Source of the DNA: Rhynchopus euleeides
Lineage: Eukaryota; Euglenozoa; Diplonemea; Diplonemida; Diplonemidae
Direction of reading: 5' to 3'
NCBI GenBank assembly: GCA_963210315.1
Contig: OY723247.1
Span: 806,001 to 870,000, forward strand
Length of the DNA stretch: 64,000 bases
Position numbers and translations under genes: made by a program. The notes beneath the pieces were generated by a model. That model did not search any database. It was not told where the DNA came from and saw nothing but the letters and a program-made list of their open reading frames with translations. Below, in pieces: positions 58,730-64,000 of the stretch; the first letter of the stretch is position 1; each line of letters opens with the position of its first letter.

Positions 58730-60254
58730 TTAGACTGCAACACCGAAGACATTGGTCACCACAATCATGGATTTGTTCTCGGCTCGGTGCGTAAAGTGCC
58801 CTGTGTGTGGGGGGTGGTTGTGTAGAGAACGTTTGTCTGGGCTGGATGTCACTCTGAGCAGGCTTTCCGCGTGGGTAAAAACCCATTTTTTCTTAGCCCG
58901 ATTCAGAAATTTCCGGAAAAACAGGTGGTAACTTTAGCCAAAAAAAAATTGGCTAAAGTCACCTCGACTTTAGCCAAAAAAAAGGGGAGGGGGGCCGGGG
59001 GGGCTGGGGTTGGGGGTCAGGTCGGGGGGAGGGCCACTGCACCACACCAAACATAAACACGGATCAGACACAATTAAAATGTCACAGAGCAAGCCAACAA
59101 AGCAGACGACCCTGCTCGCAGGCAGGGGGACGCAGGCAGCGCACACAGAATCGTACGCCAGAGGAACAGATGCTCACTACCGTGGCCTCCGGCGGCTGGG
59201 GGGCTCCGCCCCCCAGACCCCCCCGTGTATACCTGTCTTGCACCCAACCCTTTGATATTACATCAGGGAATGGAGTGCAGACCACCCTCAGTAGCCTCAG
59301 AAGGACGCAGCCAGCTCATGCAGAATCTGTACACCTGCAAGGAACAGATGTTCACTACCGTGGCCTCCGGCGGCTGGGGGGCTCCGCCCCCCAGACCCCC
59401 CTGTGGCATGTGCCTGTCTTGTAGCCAGGTCCTTGTGCGCGGGGCTGCGACATGTTGGTCCCGGAGCCCATTTTTTGGACTATCTTCCGGCGCCCGAGGC
59501 TCAATCCGAGCACTGGTCCCTGAGAGAGGAGCCGGGAGGTGACCCATTCAGTGCAAGACTCACTTGCCGGGGGGTCCGTCAAAAAATCGGGGAACGCCTC
59601 ACATTTAAGCCCAAATGAGCGTAGATTTCGCCCCTATAAAATGCCCTGCGTGCGCAGCATGTGAAAAAAAAATCCTGGCTTAATTTTAGACTTTAGCCAC
59701 TTTTGCTTTTCCGGGAAAAAAAATCGGGCTCATAGCGGAAACCCTGACTCTGAGGTGAAAAAAACAATAGCGTTAAACATACCGTCGTGCGCTGCATCCC
59801 AGTAACACGCAGTGTTGGAGTGCAACCCGGCCCCACTTTTTTGCAGGATGGTGCAGTGCACTGTGTGGGTGTGATGTGTGTGTGTGACTCCAAGGCTCTC
59901 CAGAAGACTGCCCCGCCCCCGAGCAGCAAGGCAATACCTATGTATTTCCGGGGCATCTGGAGCTGCATTAGTGCCTGCATAGAGCTGTCAACCACCTCCT
60001 GGACCCATTGCGCTGTGGTGTGGATGGTTGTGTGTTGGCTGCGTTGAACAAGACGAGTAGATAACGGGGAGAACGCAAAATGAGCTACTTTGAAGTTGGA
60101 CACTCCCAACAAGTGCGAGTTAATGTTGGAGGGCAACCTGGTCTGACATACCTACTTTGCTATGCTGGTACGTCAGCGACGGCGTGATTATCTGGTCCAC
60201 GCACTGCGCCACTATTTTCAGCTCCTGCGACGAGGCATTTTCTGCCTCAGGCAT
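58730..60254 (-). CDS. DYNLT: Tctex1-type dynein light chain
   Basis: Four exons join in phase 1: 60254-60152, 60012-59938, 59860-59783 and 58800-58730, giving 108 aa, the usual length for this family. The start is MPEAENASSQELKIV. Exon 2 gives WVQEVVDSSMQALMQLQ and leads to MPRKYI; exon 3 gives the hallmark KYIVHCTILQKSGAGLHSN then YWD; exon 4 gives ENKSMIVVTNVFGVAV and TAA. All are diagnostic of Tctex1/DYNLT. The protein dimerises and binds dynein intermediate chain, linking cargo; cytoplasmic and axonemal forms exist and cannot be told apart here. The donor of intron 2 is GTATT, the only exception in the window. The 982-bp last intron is mostly a hAT-like insertion. Confidence 0.88.
59163..59225. 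repeat. hAT-internal GC palindrome module, copy c
   Basis: Same module as in element 1 but in the opposite orientation: GGAACAGATGCTCACTACCG, then TGGCCTCCGGCGGCTG and GGGGGGCTCCGCCCCCC. Confidence 0.85.
59341..59405. repeat. hAT-internal GC palindrome module, copy d
   Basis: Second copy in element 2, same orientation as copy c and nearly identical to it, beginning GGAACAGATGTTCACTACCG. The two lie 178 bases apart. Confidence 0.85.
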
Positions 60255-60822
60255 GACGCTGCCGACACCCCCTTAGCCTTGTGCACACGACCGCACCCTT
60301 CCCCACCCCCCTCGCGACCCCGATGCTCTTAAGCCACTACGTAGGCAACCCGGGTGCGGCGAACCGTGTGTTTGTGTATTGTGCCTGCAGATGATGTGGG
60401 TGACCCTCCCTCCCGCAGCCACGCACAACAGCCTCACCCACCTTCCTCGACCCACACACAAGAGGGGAAGGCAGTCAAATCGACTTCCAGATGAAGGAGG
60501 CGGGGCGGGGGGGTGATCAGATGGTGTGCCTTGGCGTGTGTGCTGAGCAACATTCACACCCTACCTCAGCCGCTAGGGCTCGCCGCTCATCCCACCCAGG
60601 CCCGGTCCTCCTCGGAGAGGCTGTGCCGACACCACGTGGACTACTAGATAGAGGCTATCTGCCAAAAACCTGCCGGGCACCTCCTTTGGCATGGGGAAAA
60701 AACAGCGCCTTGTCAAGAAACCCCAACCTGACAAGTACTGCGCACGTTATTTTTCCACCAATTTAAACAGGCTCTGCCAAGTGTACCGCCCTTCCTCTCT
60801 CCGGTACCCCGCCCCCACCCCC

Positions 60823-61363
60823 CGGTGTTTTTGGGTGAAAATCCGGGCAACCCGGGCCCTTTGGGACCACATAGGCCAGGAAAGGCCAAAATTTTCGGCT
60901 TTTTTCGGAAATTTTCCGATTTTTCACAGTGTGGCAGTCCGCAGACACAGATTTTCGGGTCAGAAAAAAAAAGTTTTCTTCGACCCAAAAATTTCGGATT
61001 TTTTTCCGGAGGGTGTATGGTGACCATCCCGGAAATCCGAAAAAAACCTGATTTTTCCTGATTTTCGGATTTTTCTCGAAATTCGCCCTTGTGTCAACCA
61101 GTGGCAAATTTTTCGGAAAATCGGGAAAAAACAGGAAAATCCGGAAAATCATACACCCTCCTAGTGTCTGGGGGGTGATATGGCGGAAAATTTTTTGGGG
61201 TGTTTTTGGGTGAAAATCCGGGCAACCCGGGCCCTTTGGGACCACATAGGCCAGGAAAGGCCAAAATTTTCGACTTTTTTCGGAAATTTTCCGATTTTTC
61301 ACAGTGTGGCAGTCCGCAGACACAGATTTTCGGGTCAGAAAAAAAAAATTTCGACCCAAAAAT
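60823..61363. repeat. Direct repeat of about 165 bp enclosing a small inverted-repeat element
   Basis: The two copies at 60823-60993 and 61199-61363 are nearly identical from GGTGTTTTTGGGTGAAAATC to CGACCCAAAAAT. Between them lies 61009-61161, with inverted ends GGAGGGTGTATG and CATACACCCTCC. A duplication that encloses an insertion, or two fragments of a larger element, would explain this. Confidence 0.75.
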
Positions 61364-61471
61364 CAGGGCTGTTCCTAACTGGGGGGCTGGTTCCCCACTT
61401 TCAGGATTCTGAACTTTTTTTCTAAGAACTTTTGTACGGGGAAAAAAAGTTTTTTTCTAAGAATTTTGTAA

Positions 61472-61581
61472 GGGGGGCCCTCGCTACCAAGTGTGACTGA
61501 GTGAGAAAAAGTGAGAAGTCAGCCATGTTTGGCTGAAAACTGACGACTCGTGACTCACAGTGACTCGTAGCGAGGGCCCCC
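61472..61581. repeat. Inverted-repeat element
   Basis: GGGGGCCCTCGCTAC and GTAGCGAGGGCCCCC are perfect 15-bp inverted ends, followed inward by partly complementary GTGACT-type sequence. Both flanks contain TTTTTTCTAAG, so a duplicated target or an outer repeat is possible. Confidence 0.65.
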
Positions 61582-61840
61582 AAGGGAAATTTTTTTTTCT
61601 AAGGGTTTTTCCAGGGTATAAGATAGACTTTTTTTCTGGCGCCGTTTTCCGGTTTTTCTGGTTTTGAAAATTTTTCGCGCGCGCCTTCGGCGCGCGCGAC
61701 CCGCGCAAACCCTCCCAGAATCTGAGAGGGCCCGGTGCCTGCGCGCGTCCTGTCGTACTGAGGCTGCTTGGTGGGGCAGGCGCAGCAGCTGCTTTGAAAG
61801 TTTGGACTCTCGGCCAAAAAACCGGTCTGGTGCAATTTTC

Positions 61841-61902
61841 AGGGGGGTCTGGGGGGCGGAGCCCCCCAGCCGCCGGAGGCCACGGTAGTGAACATCTGTT
61901 CC
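61841..61902. repeat. hAT-internal GC palindrome module, copy e
   Basis: Same orientation as in element 1: GGTCTGGGGGGCGGAGCCCC, CAGCCGCCGGAGGCCACGG and TAGTGAACATCTGTTCC. It is the only copy in element 3. Confidence 0.85.
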
Positions 61903-62312
61903 CTACAGTCTGGATTCGCTTGTAAGTAGGAAGGCTTCGCTGTATCGCAGCCCGGCCAGCAGGAGATCACTGGTCCTTAACCTTCAGGGTGGAGGAGGGC
62001 GGGGGAGCGACCACTCGTGACAGGTGTGCGTTGTGGGTGGAGTGGGTGCACGACAGACCTTGTCATGGCCAAAGGGTCCACGAGATCTCTGCACACATTC
62101 CGTTATCGAGGAGATGGGCACCTAGCTGTGACGACAGGCAACAAACAAATCTCATCTGTTAGTTGCCCCCAATAGGCTTGGCGACCTTCAAGACTGCTTG
62201 AAAGACGTTCGTGTTCTCGTCTCAGCCCTCCAGACAAGCAGATCTGTCTCGAGTTGGTGGGCTGTCGCCATGTATTCGATGGCACCGAGTGACGCTGCAC
62301 AGAGGCAGACGA

Positions 62313-62499
62313 CACGGTGAACTCCAGCGGAGGTTACCCTACCTCCGCTGGAGTACACCGTGTGTCTCCCATGAGTCTCAACTAGCGGGAGTCTGAGCGT
62401 AAATTAGCTGGAAAATAGACTCCCGTCTCCAGTACAGACTGCAGTCTTAGACTCCCTCTTAGACACTCGCTAGGGTGGCTGGAGTCCACCATGTGTGCA
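62313..62499. mobile_element. Short CACGGTG-ended element within hAT-like element 3
   Basis: The left end CACGGTGAACTCCAGC faces GCTGGAGTCCACCATG at the right. Just inside, 62312-62334 and 62341-62363 form a strong hairpin of 23-base arms that itself carries a second CACCGTG. The body has GGGAGTCT/AGACTCCC palindromes. The termini relate it to 20611-20784. Its boundaries are less certain. Confidence 0.55.
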
Positions 62500-63076
62500 C
62501 CTTCAAACAGAAGAGACCTGCATGACGAGGGCATCACCACCCACCGGGCCACCCGCTAGGTCCATTTTTTCTTCTCCGCTTCTCTGCCTTCTTTGGACTA
62601 TTTGAGCTCTGTGCGGATCACGATGGGGTCACTTTCTATTTTTTTATGGCGTTTTTTCTGACTGTTTTACTGTCCCAAAGTCACAAAAAAACCGCCAAAA
62701 ATGAGATCGACCTTTTTTTTTTCCAGAAAACCGGGAACCGGGAAACCCTGGTTTTGAAAACCGGAAAACCAGACCTATCTTATCCCCTGGTTTTTCGCAG
62801 AGGAAATTTTTTTTTCTAAGATTTTCCCAGTCGACAGGGCGCACACAAGGATGGAAGGGAAGTCTCTCCCCCGTACAGTTCGCCTTGCTGGCCAACTGGA
62901 GACTCCGCAGGATGACCCCGCCCACCTCCTCTTGCCTCGGTTTGCGTGTTGCTGGTGTGTTGCCTGTGTATTGCTGTTGTATTGCACTCCTGAGGACCTC
63001 CCTATTTATTCCCACTCGACTACCCTTCGACAGGACCCTGACCTCACACTCACCCAACCTCACGTACTCCGCGAAT

Positions 63077-64000
63077 ATGGTGCGCACCACTGCAAAAATC
63101 TCCGGGAGCTTTTGGGCTTTCAGGCCTGAAGGGGCCAGTAGGGGGGTGGCGTCGGGGAGTGGCAGCTTTGTAACTATCCTCCAGCTGCTGGCATGTACAG
63201 TACTGCGGGAGTGCCAAGGTGTATTGAGCAACCTCCTCCAGTCCCTGCGGAGCACAACCCCCGATGAGAACGAGCCCCAGATGATCACCTCGCAGGACCC
63301 GCAGCGACCCAACCCTGACGTCAGTCTCTCCGCCCTCGGACACAAACACCCGCACCTGAAGCACCTCTGCACCACCAAAAGCGCCACCGTCTACAGCTGC
63401 CCATCTTGTGGTGAGTTCCGCACAGCTATTACAGACAGCATGGTTGTGATGTTGGGCGTCGTGAAGGACGAGGTGCAGCGCGTTGCTTCTCAATTTATGG
63501 AGAAGCAAGGTCCGTGCACATGTGGTGCTGTCCGGGCTGCGCAGTTCTGCGTCGAGAAGGCCCCGCACCTCCTGTTCCTCTCGACGCAGCGGTTTTCTGC
63601 ATCCGGCGAGAAGCAGAAGCACCTGACGGAGCTTGCGGAAACCGTCAACGTCAAGGAATTAAGAGACCTCTCCGCCCTTCGTGAGCTTGGCGTTGACGGC
63701 AACGGGGTGGTGCAGGTGGGCACGGTGCAGCCGGTGAATCACCGGTACCGGTTTGTCGGTGCATCGTGCACAAAGTCCGGGCTGACCCTCGCGAAGGGGA
63801 TCGCCTGGGAGACGCTGTGCGCTCGTGGCCCCGCCACCACTCTGAAGTGGAAGTCGATCACGACTGATCGTGTGACGGATTGCTCTGTGGCGCCGTTCAA
63901 TCGTGCGAACGCGAAGCCAGCACTCGTGCTGTACGCACGTGAGGCATCGGACGGTGACGGGCACGACGTCGATGCTTCGCATGATGCGCCGCCGCCTCCT
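63077..64000 (+). CDS. USP-like (peptidase C19) protein, probably inactive, partial
   Basis: A plus-strand frame runs from the ATG at 63077 to the window edge (308 codons, no stop). The frame is open further left to before 62840, but that part does not look like protein. The layout matches the ubiquitin-specific protease fold: a Cys-box-like FVTILQLLA near residue 31; a zinc-ribbon pair YSCPSCGE near 108 and PCTCG near 146; HLLFLSTQRF (compare LP-L-I-L-RF); RYRFVGASC; and a tail resembling the 'W-ND--V' and 'yvLfYer' ends (LKWKSITTDRVTDCS, ALVLYAREA). The catalytic Cys of the GNTCY-N box is not present (SGSGSF), and the GHY histidine reads KGIAW. If the assignment is right, it is a pseudo-deubiquitinase. 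It is the only plus-strand gene seen. Confidence 0.5.
   Translation, partial: MVRTTAKISGSFWAFRPEGASRGVASGSGSFVTILQLLACTVLRECQGVLSNLLQSLRSTTPDENEPQMITSQDPQRPNPDVSLSALGHKHPHLKHLCTTKSATVYSCPSCGEFRTAITDSMVVMLGVVKDEVQRVASQFMEKQGPCTCGAVRAAQFCVEKAPHLLFLSTQRFSASGEKQKHLTELAETVNVKELRDLSALRELGVDGNGVVQVGTVQPVNHRYRFVGASCTKSGLTLAKGIAWETLCARGPATTLKWKSITTDRVTDCSVAPFNRANAKPALVLYAREASDGDGHDVDASHDAPPPP

Larger units (their letters stand above)
58859..59746. mobile_element. Non-autonomous hAT-like element 2, inside a dynein gene intron
   Basis: The ends CAGGCTTTCCGC and GCGGAAACCCTG are inverted copies (11 of 12), with the perfect 8-bp target duplication ACTCTGAG on both sides (58851-58858, 59747-59754). The 888-bp body has two copies of the shared GC module and a TTGGCTAAAGT palindrome. 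It fills most of the last intron (59782-58801) of the dynein light chain gene without touching the splice sites. Confidence 0.9.
60255..61611. other. Intergenic with several small repeats
   Basis: No gene is recognised. The left half is unique sequence upstream of the dynein gene. The right half holds a direct repeat (60823-61363), a small inverted-repeat element (61009-61161) and a hairpin element (61472-61581). Confidence 0.5.
61612..62789. mobile_element. hAT-like element 3
   Basis: The ends CAGGGTATAAGATAG and CTATCTTATCCCCTG are inverted copies (14 of 15). The flanks share GTTTTTC (7 bp, 61605-61611 and 62790-62796), an imperfect 8-bp target duplication at best. Inside are a GC hairpin (CGCGCGCGCCTTCGGCGCGC start, about 61677), one shared module and a CACGGTG element. 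The order T-rich, GC hairpin, module repeats that of element 1. No transposase is visible. Confidence 0.7.

Noticed and set aside
59693..59782. Continuation of dynein exon 3 or an exon starting after CACCTCAG at about 59755
   Set aside because: That reading gives no Tctex1 C-terminus and falls in the hAT-like element; the exon at 58800-58730 supplies the proper ending.

Overview
This is a GC-rich nuclear window from a unicellular eukaryote. The evidence is spliceosomal introns, a nuclear-pore protein (NUP54), a Tctex1-type dynein light chain, a eukaryotic-type ADP-ribosyltransferase domain, and two very large proteins. A protist, quite possibly an alga, fits best: DUF4116-repeat proteins and long tandem cadherin-like 'VND-PPSF' ectodomains are, from memory, common in microbial algae. 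The lineage cannot be fixed from the sequence alone. No bacterial operon, CRISPR array, rRNA or tRNA was seen.

Layout: nine genes in a row lie on the minus strand. They are a 2,521-aa type I membrane protein with about 17 cadherin-like repeats (9760-701, 4 exons); a two-domain AAA+ ATPase (14187-11200); a PRMT-like methyltransferase with a hydrophobic leader (15803-14475); a DUF4116-repeat protein (18223-16553); a 355-aa type I membrane protein of unknown family (19994-18796, 2 exons); a 3,213-aa multipass receptor- or channel-like protein (31772-21486, 5 exons); a 4,747-aa polyQ protein with a zinc knuckle, an ADP-ribosyltransferase domain and coiled coils (49377-35084, 2 exons); NUP54 (57446-55253, 6 exons); and a DYNLT/Tctex1 light chain (60254-58730, 4 exons). 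One plus-strand gene, a degenerate USP-like protein, runs off the right edge from 63077. Of 17 introns resolved by reading frame, 16 begin GTATG and one begins GTATT.

The gaps are rich in non-autonomous DNA transposons, none with a recognisable transposase. Three hAT-like elements (49886-50667, 58859-59746, 61612-62789) have CAGKG termini; two have perfect 8-bp target duplications. All three carry the same GC-rich palindromic module. A 3.5-kb element (50738-54272) with CACGGTG termini holds two further nested layers plus a copy of a TA-flanked MITE whose sister copy sits in an intron of the first gene. A 1.33-kb element at 33688-35019 has diverged inverted ends around three tandem units of about 375 bp.

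The genes are unrelated housekeeping or surface functions and do not form a pathway. Two themes stand out: very large multi-domain proteins built from a few long exons, with introns confined to short 3' parts, and dense nested mobile DNA in introns and intergenic spaces.
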